Part shown: positions 8,526 through 16,198 of the stretch, piece after piece
Position numbering within the stretch: the stretch's first letter is position 1
How the letters are laid out: each line of letters starts with the position of its first letter
Source: Acidobacteriaceae bacterium
GTDB taxonomy: Bacteria; Acidobacteriota; Terriglobia; Terriglobales; Acidobacteriaceae
Assembly (NCBI GenBank): GCA_003156805.1
Contig: PMHV01000013.1
Location: forward strand, 122,864 to 164,385
DNA: 41,522 nucleotides
Direction of reading: 5' to 3'
Translations under genes and position numbers: made by a program
Notes under the pieces: generated by a model
Seen by the model: the letters and a program-made list of their open reading frames with translations, nothing else
Database searches by the model: none
What the model was told of the DNA's origin: nothing

Positions 8526-9283
8526 AAACGCCGGCAGCGGCCGAACCCACGCACCTGCTCACCCTCGACGAACTATGCGCACGGTTGCAGGCGGTAGGTG
8601 AAGAACGCTATCACCACAAGCATCCTTTCCACCTGCTGATGCACGAAGGCAAACTCACCCGCGGACAGCTGCAAGCCTGGGCGCTCAACCGCTATTATTA
8701 TCAAGCGATTATTCCTATAAAAGATTCGATCATCCTCTCCCGCGGCCCCGATCCTGCCTTTCGCCGCGCCTGGCGCAAGCGCGTAGTCGATCACGATGGC
8801 GACGCGGCCACTAATAATGACGGCGGCATCAAGCGTTGGCTGAAGCTGGCCGAAGCCACGGGCCTCGATCCGGAAATGGTTCGCGCCGGCAAAGGAATTC
8901 TTCCCGCCACCCGCTTCGCTGTCAATGAATACTTGAACATAGTTCGCACCCGTTCGCTGCTGGAAGCTGTCGCGTCTTCACTGACAGAATTGTTTTCCAC
9001 CAAGCTGATCACCTTGCGCGTAGAAAAATTGCGCCAGTACTATCCCTGGCTTGCAGGAGGTCTGGACTATTTCGAAGCTAGACTTTATCAGGCGCCCGAG
9101 GATTCGCAGTTCGCCGTGAACTATGTTTACGACAACGCGAAGACGCGCGCCGAGCAGGAATTGGCGATCCAGGCCCTGCGCGACAAGTGCGACATTCTAT
9201 GGGCCCAGCTCGACGCGCTCTACTTCGCCTACGTGCAGCCCGGATGGCCCCCGCCCGGCGCATTCCGCATCGAGGCCAGCTAG
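8507..9283 (+). CDS. pqqC: PqqC, pyrroloquinoline-quinone synthase
   Basis: PqqC is the cofactor-free oxidase that closes the last ring and performs the final eight-electron oxidation to PQQ. The all-helical fold is recognisable from RYHHKHPFHLLMHEGKLT at about 34-51, the NRYYYQAIIPIKDS block, RVVDHDGD and the C-terminal ILWAQLDALYFAYV. At 258 residues it matches family length, with a 15-residue variable leader. Translation starts inside the end of pqqB. After its stop, the usual tight link to pqqD is broken by a 169-base gap carrying a genomic repeat. The pqqD gene remains in the same direction, so one transcript is still possible. Confidence 0.96.
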   Translation: MAVRPVETPAAAEPTHLLTLDELCARLQAVGEERYHHKHPFHLLMHEGKLTRGQLQAWALNRYYYQAIIPIKDSIILSRGPDPAFRRAWRKRVVDHDGDAATNNDGGIKRWLKLAEATGLDPEMVRAGKGILPATRFAVNEYLNIVRTRSLLEAVASSLTELFSTKLITLRVEKLRQYYPWLAGGLDYFEARLYQAPEDSQFAVNYVYDNAKTRAEQELAIQALRDKCDILWAQLDALYFAYVQPGWPPPGAFRIEAS

Positions 9284-9452
9284 ATGATCCCACTCGAAAA
9301 CTTCGTCATTCCCACCGAAGCGAACCCCAAAACTCTGTCATTCCGACCGAAGCGCAGCGCAGCGAGCGAAGTGCAAGGACCTGCTTTTTGTTGGCACCTG
9401 CACCGCAGCTTCCGTTTCTCCATGCCGCGCATTTCCGGGAGACGACACTAAT
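9284..9452. repeat. Interspersed repeat between pqqC and pqqD
   Basis: This spacer carries two partial copies of the 'GTCATTCC(g/c)A(c/g)CGAAGCG' motif (about 9303-9320 and 9337-9355), followed by an AGCGAGCGAAGTGCAAGGACCTGC-type end. The same motif family recurs at about 10284, 15940, 17500 and 39511. It separates genes that normally overlap or abut in pqq operons. Confidence 0.7.
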
Positions 9453-9743
9453 ATGCCCCCTCCCGAAGATTCCAGCCAGCCACGCCTGGCCGCCGGCTGC
9501 CGCTGGGGTGCAGAGAACAAGACCGGTGCTGAACAGGAGCGCGTAATCCTGTTTCCCGAAGGCGCGATTCGCCTGCAGGGCACAGGCCGGCAGATACTCG
9601 AGCGCTGCGACGGCCAGCGCACCTTCGCCCAGATCATCGAAGAATTGCAGGCCCAATTCACCGTGGCCGATCCCGCCAAGATTCGCGCCGACATCAGCCA
9701 GTTCCTCGAGCAACTGCGCCACAAGCGGATAGTCGACTATTAG
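9453..9743 (+). CDS. pqqD: PqqD, PQQ peptide chaperone
   Basis: PqqD is the RiPP recognition protein that binds the PqqA leader and presents it to the radical-SAM enzyme PqqE. This 96-residue protein shows the PqqD core: PRLAAGCRWGAEN, then VILFPEGAIRLQGTGRQILERCDGQRTFAQIIEELQAQF, then a helix ending in FLEQLRHKRIVDY. The VLLYPEG-type strand followed by the winged-helix segment is diagnostic. The start at 9453 comes just after the spacer repeat. A PqqD requires a PqqA substrate, yet none was identified in the window. Confidence 0.94.
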   Translation: MPPPEDSSQPRLAAGCRWGAENKTGAEQERVILFPEGAIRLQGTGRQILERCDGQRTFAQIIEELQAQFTVADPAKIRADISQFLEQLRHKRIVDY

Positions 9744-9789
9744 GGCAGTTTGGCTAGGTTGTGCAGGACGAGACGGCGAGGTCGGCTAG

Positions 9790-9913
9790 ACCCAGCGAGC
9801 AAGTCGCCGTTGGAAAGCCTATCCTATCCGCGAGTTCTTGCCTCTACCACCGTGTGACCAGTCAGGCAAGAAGACAACGGAGCCGGCGTGCTGTGGTCAA
9901 AGAGAACGAGCAT
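9790..9913 (-). pseudogene. Broken DUF5615 PIN-like toxin
   Basis: Reading from ATG at 9913 gives MLVLFDHSTPAPLSS...GHTVVEARTRG, then TAG at 9824-9826, then DRLSNGDLL in the same frame. This matches the start of DUF5615 PIN-like toxins (MxxLFDxxTPxPLxxxLxGHxVxxAxxRGWDxLxNGDLL), with the conserved Trp codon TGG changed to TAG. Past NGDLL (about 9790) the similarity ends, so the rest of the roughly 110-residue domain, including later catalytic acidic residues, is gone. The start overlaps the end of the DUF433 gene by 17 bases, the usual arrangement for this pair. The gene is therefore both nonsense-mutated and truncated. Confidence 0.8.
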
Positions 9914-10169
9914 CGGGGGGTGACGCGGGTACTGGCTCAACAGGGAGCGGGGCCGGATCAAGACTGCGAGCGGCAAACTGTAAGACCTCGATTACCCGCT
10001 CTTTCGAGATGTCAAACCATTCCGTGATCTCATCTACCGTCGCGCCAGCTTCAAGGTTCTCGAACACGGTAGACACGGGCAGGCGCGTATCGCGAAACAC
10101 CCACGCGCCACTCAACCTTCCCGGCACGCTTTCAACCGCGGGGCACTGCGACCAATCGAGAGCTGCCAT
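9897..10169 (-). CDS. DUF433 antitoxin
   Basis: This is a 90-residue DUF433 protein, the antitoxin-like partner of DUF5615 PIN-type toxins. The core GAWVFRDTRLPVSTVFENLEAGATVDEITEWFDIS is typical: a short strand region with RxTRLPV, followed by a helix-turn-helix-like segment that should bind DNA and control its own promoter. The frame is intact, and its start follows a spacer of non-coding repeat DNA. Its toxin partner, overlapping at the 3' end, is broken. The pair lies antisense inside the pqq cluster between pqqD and pqqE, which suggests that it was inserted there. Confidence 0.85.
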   Translation of the reverse strand: MAALDWSQCPAVESVPGRLSGAWVFRDTRLPVSTVFENLEAGATVDEITEWFDISKERVIEVLQFAARSLDPAPLPVEPVPASPPDARSL

Positions 10170-10235
10170 GTTCTACGTCCTCTAATCCTAACTTTTACCA
10201 CGGTTTGGCGACAGCGTCACGCAAAGGCCGCCACA

Positions 10236-10366
10236 GGTAGTGGCTCAATTTGAAAATCTTCAACGTTGCGCCCTCCGGCGTCATCCCGAAGCCCCGCGCT
10301 TTCACCAGCGGGGCGAGGGATCTCCCGTGCGCACACAGCCGCCCCTTTTCAAACTGAGCCACCACC
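10236..10366. repeat. Inverted-repeat element (MITE-like), 131 bp
   Basis: Terminal arms of 21 bases (10236-10256 and 10346-10366) are inverted copies with two mismatches, each holding GTGGCTCA(A/G)TTTGAAAA. Inside is a second hairpin with arms GCCCCGC/GCGGGGC near 10296-10320, next to a TCATCCCGAAG motif of the dispersed repeat family. It contains no gene. It lies between the DUF433 antitoxin and pqqE. Confidence 0.75.
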
Positions 10367-10465
10367 GGAATCCACACCCCCACTGTGACATCCGACCTTG
10401 CCTTCCGCTCCAACTCGCGTCATTATGGTCAAGGCGGAGGAGGCACAGTCATCGCAGACCGCGAT

Positions 10466-10583
10466 GGGTCTAACTCTCATGTTTTCTAGATTTTGCCCGT
10501 AAGTTACTGTGCCCCTTAGATCAATTCCGATTTTCCCGCTAAGTTGATGATTCCAATATACCGGGGAGAGGGAGGGTATACCC
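10466..10583 (-). repeat. Dispersed repeat, copy B
   Basis: Read on the minus strand, this stretch begins GTGGGTATACCCTCCC, then GGAATCATCAACTTAGCGGG, and later ACTTACGGGCAAAATCTAGA and GAGAGTTAGACCC. The plus-strand region 14390-14510 shows the same order of blocks with substitutions. It is therefore a member of an interspersed non-coding repeat family. Confidence 0.65.
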
Positions 10584-10681
10584 ACTTTGCCATGAAAATC
10601 CCATTGTGAAACCGCGCCGCCAGCGCTGCGAAATAGCCCCTTAGCTTAGCCAGAAATCCACAAGCCTTTCACAAGCAACTG

Positions 10682-11830
10682 ATGATTCCCAACCCGCTAG
10701 CTCTCATCGCCGAGATCACCCACCGCTGCCCGCTGCATTGCGTCTACTGCTCCAATCCGCTCGAGTTGGCCGCAGTAGCCTCGGAACTCTCGACCAATGA
10801 TTGGCTGAACGTCTTTCAGCAGGCGGCCAAGCTGGGAATGTTGCACGCGCACTTCACCGGCGGCGAACCGCTGGCGCGACCGGATCTAACCGAACTCATT
10901 GCCGGCGCGCGAACCGCGGGACTCTACACCAACCTCATCACTTCAGGTATCGGCCTTGCCGAGCCGCGCTTGCAGGCGCTGGTTGCCGCCGGTCTCGATC
11001 ACATCCAGCTCAGTTTCCAGGATTCCCAGGAGCATGCCGCGAACTGGATCGCCGGCGCGCGGGCGCACGCCCACAAGATCGAATTGTCGCAAATCATTCG
11101 CCGGCACAAGATTGCTTTCACCGTCAACCTGGTGGTTCACCGGCAGAATCTCGACCACCTGCAAGAGATGATCGCCTTCATCGAGCAACTGAATCCCGAC
11201 CGCATGGAGATCGCCCACACGCAGTATTACGGCTGGGCGCTGAAGAACCGGGCTGCGCTTCTGCCCACGCGTGAGCAACTGGAAAAAGCCGTGGAGATCG
11301 TGGACGCCGCTCAAAACCGGTTGGCGGGCCGCATTCGTATTGATTCCGTAGTGCCCGATTATTACGCCCGCTATCCCAAGGCCTGCATGGGCGGATGGGG
11401 AAAGCAATTGCTGCTGATCAATCCGGCAGGAAAAGTCCTTCCATGCCACGCTGCGGAAGTCATTCCGGGACTGGAATTTGAGAACGTGCGCGACCACACG
11501 CTGGAATGGATCTGGCGGGAGTCTTCTTCATTCCGCCGCTTCCGCGGCGAAGAGTGGATGCCGGAGCCTTGCCGCAGTTGCGATCGCCGCGCGGAAGATT
11601 TCGGCGGGTGCCGCTGCCAGGCCCTGCTGCTCACCGGAGATGCAACCGCAACCGATCCCGCCTGTTCGCTCGCGCCCGCGCATCACCTGGTGGAAGCGGC
11701 GTTGCTCGAAGCGAATTCCAACTCCAACGTTCCTCAACCCAACGTTTCTCAGCCCACGCCGGCGTCGTCGTTCGTGCAGTTGCAGCAGAAAACCGCCGAA
11801 CTCTGGAGCTATCGCACCAATCCCGAGTAG
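10682..11830 (+). CDS. pqqE: PqqE, radical SAM PqqA crosslinking enzyme
   Basis: PqqE is a radical-SAM/SPASM enzyme that forms the Glu-Tyr carbon-carbon bond in PqqA, the first committed step of PQQ synthesis. The radical-SAM cluster motif is Cys16, Cys20 and Cys23 (RCPLHCVYC), followed by SNPLEL, HFTGGEPL, YTNLITSGIGL and QYYGWALKNR, all typical of PqqE. The SPASM part has CMGGWGK, PCHA and EPCRSCDRRAEDFGGCRC for the auxiliary clusters. The last 45 residues are a variable Ser/Pro/Gln-rich tail. The gene is 939 bases downstream of pqqD, across the antitoxin pair and two repeats, so it may need its own promoter. Confidence 0.96.
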   Translation: MIPNPLALIAEITHRCPLHCVYCSNPLELAAVASELSTNDWLNVFQQAAKLGMLHAHFTGGEPLARPDLTELIAGARTAGLYTNLITSGIGLAEPRLQALVAAGLDHIQLSFQDSQEHAANWIAGARAHAHKIELSQIIRRHKIAFTVNLVVHRQNLDHLQEMIAFIEQLNPDRMEIAHTQYYGWALKNRAALLPTREQLEKAVEIVDAAQNRLAGRIRIDSVVPDYYARYPKACMGGWGKQLLLINPAGKVLPCHAAEVIPGLEFENVRDHTLEWIWRESSSFRRFRGEEWMPEPCRSCDRRAEDFGGCRCQALLLTGDATATDPACSLAPAHHLVEAALLEANSNSNVPQPNVSQPTPASSFVQLQQKTAELWSYRTNPE

Positions 11831-11835
11831 CGCCT

Positions 11836-12651
11836 CTACCAGCGCACGCCCAAAGTAATCGGGCGCACGTCGGTCTTGATATTGTTATGGGTGCCGTGCA
11901 TGAGGCGGTATTCAGCATAGATTTCAACGTAATTGTGCACCTTGCGCGCGACTCCGCCGCCAACGTTGTATCCGAATTGATTCAGGTTGGACTTTAGAAA
12001 ATCGCCGCTCAAAGGAACACTGGCATTGGAACACGCCCCCCACCATTCCCAGAAGCCATTGCAGGGCGCGCCGGGCAGGGTCGAGGAAGAATCCAGCATC
12101 CCGGAACGATGGTAAAACGCCGGACCGAACAGAACATATCCGCTATCTTTCTTGCTGACGGGAAGGTTGATGATGGGATCCAGAGCAAGAATGTAAGCGT
12201 GGCTGCTGGCTCCCGGGGCCTGCGCCAGGTTCAGCGCGGAACCGCCGCGCAACGGCAGATCGGCCCACATGAAATCGGCCTGCAGGCCAAAATACTTGTT
12301 GGCATTACGCGCCACGCCCGCCGCAGCCACGGCGCCGCCGCTTTTCGCATAGGTGTGTGTCGTGCCCGCCGTCAGACTGGCGCCACCGCCAACGTTGAAA
12401 GTCCAGTTGCGATAGTCCTTGGGGCGAACCCTGCGTTGCGAGCTCATTTCTGTTTCTTGGCTCTGCTGGCTGCTATCGGGCTGTGCAGCCGGAGCTTGAG
12501 TCGTCGGCGTCTGGGCTGCCGGTGCTTGCCCGCTTTGGCTCTGCCCATTGGTTTGCTGGGCCAAACCCTTACCCGCCATAACGATGGTCCAAGCTCCGAC
12601 CAGGCAAACCAGAACCTTCAAGCGCAGAACACTCTCGAACTTACCAATCAT
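11836..12651 (-). CDS. Predicted outer-membrane beta-barrel protein
   Basis: This 271-residue protein has a probable signal peptide (MIGKFESVLRLKVLVCLVGAWTIVMAGKGLAQ, cleavage near residues 33-34). A low-complexity Gln/Ala/Pro linker follows (about 35-72), then alternating beta strands (WTFNVGGGASL, YFGLQADFMW, SGYVLFGPAFY, FGYNVGGGVARKV, YVEIYAEYRLM). It ends GVRW; a terminal aromatic residue is the usual signal for outer-membrane barrel insertion. It resembles the general OmpA-like or opacity-type barrels of acidobacteria; no specific function can be assigned. The start at 12651 has GGAGGAGA about 6 bases upstream. The stop lies 5 bases after the pqqE stop on the other strand, so the two converge. 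Confidence 0.78.
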   Translation of the reverse strand: MIGKFESVLRLKVLVCLVGAWTIVMAGKGLAQQTNGQSQSGQAPAAQTPTTQAPAAQPDSSQQSQETEMSSQRRVRPKDYRNWTFNVGGGASLTAGTTHTYAKSGGAVAAAGVARNANKYFGLQADFMWADLPLRGGSALNLAQAPGASSHAYILALDPIINLPVSKKDSGYVLFGPAFYHRSGMLDSSSTLPGAPCNGFWEWWGACSNASVPLSGDFLKSNLNQFGYNVGGGVARKVHNYVEIYAEYRLMHGTHNNIKTDVRPITLGVRW

Positions 12652-12922
12652 CCATTCTCCTCCCGGGACCGGGCGTGAGCGGACCGAGCGCCCGGCATCG
12701 AGAGGCGCTGGCTGTTGCGATATCCGCTTATTATCTCTAGTCATTCCGCCGGCGCTGAGGCACTCTGCCGGGCTCGCGGCGGGAACGAATCATCTTATCA
12801 ACTCTTTATCAACTCTGATGCCGATTCCGCGCTTTAAGCAGTCCGGAGTTGCGCTTTGCAGTTCACCGGAAATGCATCTCCACGTATGATGAACGGGAAT
12901 CCTTTTTTCGCGAGACTCAACT

Positions 12923-14254
12923 TTGCCCAAGACTCGTCCGAAATCCGCAACTGGCACGCCCGCCGCAAGGAGACGTGATCACTCTTCCGCCTGCTGCGTG
13001 GCCCTCGTGGGCTTTGGAACCGTGGGGCGATCGGTGGCGAGGATTCTTTGCGACCGAAGTGATGAACGGCTCCGGCTCACGCACATTTGCAATCGCAACG
13101 TAGAGAAAAAGAAGCAGCCGTGGATTCCGGACGACGTCATCTGGACCGACGACTTTCAGACTGTACTTAACTCTGACACAAAAATCGTTATCGAGCTGAT
13201 CGGCGGCCTACACCCGGCGGAAGACTTTGTCCGCGGCGCGTTGATCGCGGGGAAGTCGGTGGTCACGGCCAATAAGCAGCTCATCGCCCGCCATGGCCTC
13301 GATCTGCTGCAACTGGCCGGCAAGAATGGTTGCCGGCTGGAGTTCGGGGCGTCGGTGGCCGGCGGCGTTCCTGTATTGCCGGCGCTGCGCACCGGGCTGT
13401 GCGGAGACCGGTTGCACGGCATTGCCGGAATCCTGAACGGAACTTGCAACTACATCCTCAGCCGCATTGAGACGGCGCGAATTCCCTTCAGCGAGGCGCT
13501 TGAAGAAGCGCAGGCTCGCGGTTATGCGGAAGCTGATGCCTCCGAAGATCTCGACGGCGGAGACGCGCGGGCCAAGCTCGCGATCCTTGCGCTGGCCGGA
13601 CTGCAAACCCGCGTTTCGCCAGAAAGTATTCGCGCCCGGACGATTCGGGCAGTCGATGCTGTCGATTTCGATTATGCGGCGGAGTTGGGATGCACGATCC
13701 GGCAGATTTCGCGCGCCGATTTGAAGGACTCGACGCTGCTTGCCGACGTGGGACCGAGCCTGGTTCTGACTTCATCCCCGTTTGGGCGGGTGCAGAAAAA
13801 TCTCAACCTGGTTTTGACTTCGGGCAAGTATGGCGGCGACATGGCTTTTCTTGGCGCCGGCGCTGGAGGAGATCCGACTGCCGTGGCTGTGGTTTCGGAT
13901 TTGTTGTTTGTGGCGGAGAATTTTTCCCGGAACGCGCTTTCCGGGAGCGCTCGCGCGCACTCGCCACAAACATTTTTGCAGCCGCAGATCAGCTGCGATT
14001 TTGAAACGCCATGGTATCTGCGCTTCCTGGTGCGGGACCGGCCGGGCATTATTGCTCGATTGGCGGAGATCTTATCGGCGCATGAACTGAATATCGATGC
14101 GGTTTTGCAGAAACCGGGATTCGATAAAGATGCGCTTCCGTTCGTGATTACGCTGGAGTCTTGCCGCGACTCACAGTTGCATCCGGCGCTGGAGAAAATG
14201 TCGGCGCTGGATTTCTGCATCAAGCCTTGTCTCTGTTTACCCATTCTGCGGTGA
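12923..14254 (+). CDS. hom: Homoserine dehydrogenase
   Basis: This enzyme reduces aspartate semialdehyde to homoserine with NAD(P)H, the branch point to threonine and methionine. A Rossmann motif VALVGFGTVGRSVAR lies at about 26-40, after an unusual 25-residue basic leader. VVTANKQLIA near 113-122, GILNGTCNYIL and the catalytic region EDLDGGDARAKLAIL follow. The C-terminus (FLVRDRPGIIARLAEILSAHELNIDAV) is an ACT domain, which in this family usually gives threonine feedback. The start used is TTG at 12923. It lacks a strong ribosome binding site, so the true start could be further in. The gene is divergent from the outer-membrane protein gene. Confidence 0.94.
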   Translation: MPKTRPKSATGTPAARRRDHSSACCVALVGFGTVGRSVARILCDRSDERLRLTHICNRNVEKKKQPWIPDDVIWTDDFQTVLNSDTKIVIELIGGLHPAEDFVRGALIAGKSVVTANKQLIARHGLDLLQLAGKNGCRLEFGASVAGGVPVLPALRTGLCGDRLHGIAGILNGTCNYILSRIETARIPFSEALEEAQARGYAEADASEDLDGGDARAKLAILALAGLQTRVSPESIRARTIRAVDAVDFDYAAELGCTIRQISRADLKDSTLLADVGPSLVLTSSPFGRVQKNLNLVLTSGKYGGDMAFLGAGAGGDPTAVAVVSDLLFVAENFSRNALSGSARAHSPQTFLQPQISCDFETPWYLRFLVRDRPGIIARLAEILSAHELNIDAVLQKPGFDKDALPFVITLESCRDSQLHPALEKMSALDFCIKPCLCLPILR

Positions 14255-14256
14255 TT

Positions 14257-14284
14257 CAGTTGTCAGTTGTCAGTTGTCAGTTGT
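14257..14284 (+). repeat. CAGTTGT heptamer, four tandem copies
   Basis: Four exact head-to-tail copies of CAGTTGT follow the hom stop codon. Similar but degenerate 'tcagtt(c/g)' and 'gtactcg' runs occur at about 31715-31785 and 32255-32285. Confidence 0.95.
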
Positions 14285-14389
14285 CGACGGTGCTGCGCTT
14301 CCGGAATTGGATCTCGCGAAAATATTTCTTGGGTGGTGCGGTCCGTTGGCCGCTCGCGGGATCCATAAGGTTATATAAGTTTACTGTTT

Positions 14390-14510
14390 GGTAACCGGGG
14401 TACCCCTACCCCCTCGGTGTCTTAGAATCATCGAGTTAGCACCGGAATTGCAGGCAAAATACTCCGTCTAAAGGACTTAGCGCTAAAATCTCTCAAACAA
14501 AGGAGTTACG
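14390..14510 (+). repeat. Dispersed repeat, copy A
   Basis: It begins with GGGGTACCCCTACCCCC and continues with GAATCATCGAGTTAGC, GTCTAAAGGACTTAGCGC, TAAAATCTCTCAAACAAAGG and AGTTACGC. Each block has a counterpart in the same order on the minus strand at 10466-10583. Confidence 0.65.
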
Positions 14511-14729
14511 CGCTGACTCTCGTCGGATCGTACTCGTCCGTTTTCCCTCGATCTATTGCCTTTGCTGGGGCAATCATGGACGAAGGGAAGTCAGGGCGCA
14601 AGGTTGGATGTCACACGGTGCTGTGGATTTCTCTGAGGCTCGTGGAAGCACACTTGCGAAAAGCGCAAGGGTGGGCACCCAAGATTTCTATGAGGGGAAG
14701 GGTGGGCCGCCCGCTGACTGAGCTGAAAA

Positions 14730-15809
14730 CTATGTGCCAGATGATATGCCAGATCGTTTAGCGTCAACTGTAGCAACGAAACCGCCCCAGTTTGTCCGGA
14801 GAGTTTGGTTCAGTTCGTCGCTGTAGCCAAACACCGCCCACGGTGCTCTTTCGGCTAAGAGGTTCAGAATGGCATCAACTTTCTTCTGCCCCGCTTGCAT
14901 CTGGAGGGGTTTGCCGTAACGGTCGTACATAATCACTGCATAGGTTTTTCCAGTCGGAATAAAATTGTGATAGTGTTTCGTGACCTTTTTGTAGGCCCAA
15001 ATGAGATTGGGGATGTGACACATTGCCAGTCCGAAAGTACTTGGCAACAACACCCATGATTGCGTCACCTTCGTCTTTCCGAATTTGACGATGTTTCCCC
15101 GAAGCTCCGTGTCGAACTGTTGTGACGTATCGGCGAGGGAACCATACCAAGTAGCTGCTTTAACGATGGGATGCGTTTCAGAAGCGTTCCTGCGCGTAAT
15201 CACCTTCCTGATGAGCCACACGGCAAGTAGAACTACAGGGATGCAGATCGCGAGCGCGATATACCCATCACCACGGAATCCCGTCGCATCCAACATCAGC
15301 GGTAGAAACGCTTGGTTGGCGTTGGGATATTCCTTGAGCAGTGGGACCACGATCTCAGAGCGTACATCCGCGGAGAGTTCGCCAAGCGCACCCTGGAATA
15401 CAGTTCCCTTTTCGCTGGGGCCGCTCTTAACGATCAGAAGCCGCTTCCCTAAGAGCAGAATGGAATACTTTGCCTTTACGGTCTCCCGCTGAACTGATCC
15501 GCCCTGTGTTTCCTGCTCGATCTCTTGCAACCCAGTTTCTGATGAGTCTTCTCCCCTGACCTTAACGAAATACCGCAACTGCTCGTCGGGGCGCTTGATA
15601 CTGTCGAGCGACTCGGCGTTAGCCTCAAACGGTCCAGCGAAGAAGTTGAAGAGGTATCGCCATTCCGCAAAACCATAGCCAGCGACGGCGATGACGAGGA
15701 GCAAGCTAACCAAGGTAAGATTACGGTTCGTTCGTCGTATCTGTCGATCAAGAAAACTCCCGTGTAGCTGCGCGGAAATGGAACTCCATTCGGTGTCCAT
15801 ATTCACCAT
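14730..15809 (-). CDS. Orphan two-TM membrane protein
   Basis: This protein of 359 residues has a short cytoplasmic lead, one transmembrane helix at about 31-50 (LTLVSLLLVIAVAGYGFAEW), a soluble middle domain, a second helix at about 184-202 (YIALAICIPVVLLAVWLI) and a C-terminal soluble domain. That last part includes SWVLLPSTFGL and TYAVIMYDRYGKPLQMQ. It resembles bacterial proteins of the uncharacterised DUF6709 type as I recall them, but this is a weak match. No catalytic motif was seen. It is slightly less GC-rich than its neighbours, has no operon partner, and is flanked by inverted copies of one short repeat. The start could be 15809 or Met4 at 15800. Confidence 0.7.
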   Translation of the reverse strand: MVNMDTEWSSISAQLHGSFLDRQIRRTNRNLTLVSLLLVIAVAGYGFAEWRYLFNFFAGPFEANAESLDSIKRPDEQLRYFVKVRGEDSSETGLQEIEQETQGGSVQRETVKAKYSILLLGKRLLIVKSGPSEKGTVFQGALGELSADVRSEIVVPLLKEYPNANQAFLPLMLDATGFRGDGYIALAICIPVVLLAVWLIRKVITRRNASETHPIVKAATWYGSLADTSQQFDTELRGNIVKFGKTKVTQSWVLLPSTFGLAMCHIPNLIWAYKKVTKHYHNFIPTGKTYAVIMYDRYGKPLQMQAGQKKVDAILNLLAERAPWAVFGYSDELNQTLRTNWGGFVATVDAKRSGISSGT

Positions 15810-16198
15810 CCCCGTCTAGATTCCCGCCACCGCGGGTGCCTGCCCTTTGCGCTGTTTGGACTTTTTGTATGAGTCGGAACGAATTCAGGGTGTCCCATCC
15901 TTGCGCTTTTTGCAAGGGGTGGCATCGGCTAGGTGCAGAGGTCCTTCCTCGGGAGCCCTCGGCGAAGCCGAGGACTCCGCTTCGTCAGGATGACAATCCG
16001 CCGGGTGGTCTAGGTCTCGCCTCTTTTTGCGGGACTTGGGAGTGGGGCGGGAAGTGGGCATCCACTTTCTGCCGCCCTCCGGGGCTCCGCTTCGGGTTTC
16101 TAGTGGCCGCCGGTTGTCGGAGTGTCCTGTTTTGAAATTAGGACAGTACCGGTTCTCCGACTGCTTGACTATGTAAACCATTCAGTTCACACTTAGGC
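15810..16198. other. Repeat-rich intergenic region
   Basis: No gene is supported. It contains the inverted copy of the CTTGC...GCAAGG block (15888-15916) and a copy of the 'CCGAGGACTCCGCTTCGTCAGGATGACAATCC' repeat (about 15940-16003). It ends with an AT-richer stretch that could hold the promoter for the higBA genes. Confidence 0.55.
15938..16003 (+). repeat. Dispersed 'AGGATGACAATCC' repeat
   Basis: The block CTCGG(c/g)G(a/g)(a/g)GCCGAGGACTCCGCTTC, followed by TCAGGATGACAATCCG, is nearly identical to 17497-17544. CTCGG...CCGAG forms a hairpin in both. Confidence 0.8.

Larger units (their letters stand above)
14255..14729. other. Repeat-rich intergenic region
   Basis: No gene is supported here. 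The stretch holds, in order, a heptamer tandem repeat (14257-14284), copy A of a dispersed repeat (about 14390-14510), and a CTTGCGAAAAGCGCAAGG hairpin block (14652-14680) that recurs inverted at 15888-15916. An open frame at 14576-14761 runs through repeat DNA and is not convincing. Confidence 0.6.

Noticed and set aside
10195-10413. A 72-residue minus-strand frame between the antitoxin and pqqE
   Set aside because: It runs across the palindromic repeat element; its sequence (VAQFEKGRLCAHGRSLAPLVKARG) is repeat DNA read as protein.
9744-10681. A hidden pqqA in the pqqD-pqqE gap
   Set aside because: Short frames on both strands were read; none has Glu-x3-Tyr in a 20-40 residue peptide. For example, the frame from 10425 gives MVKAEEAQSSQTAMG and lacks Tyr.
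14576-14761. A 61-residue plus-strand frame
   Set aside because: It is made of repeat DNA, lacks a ribosome binding site and overlaps the end of the convergent gene.
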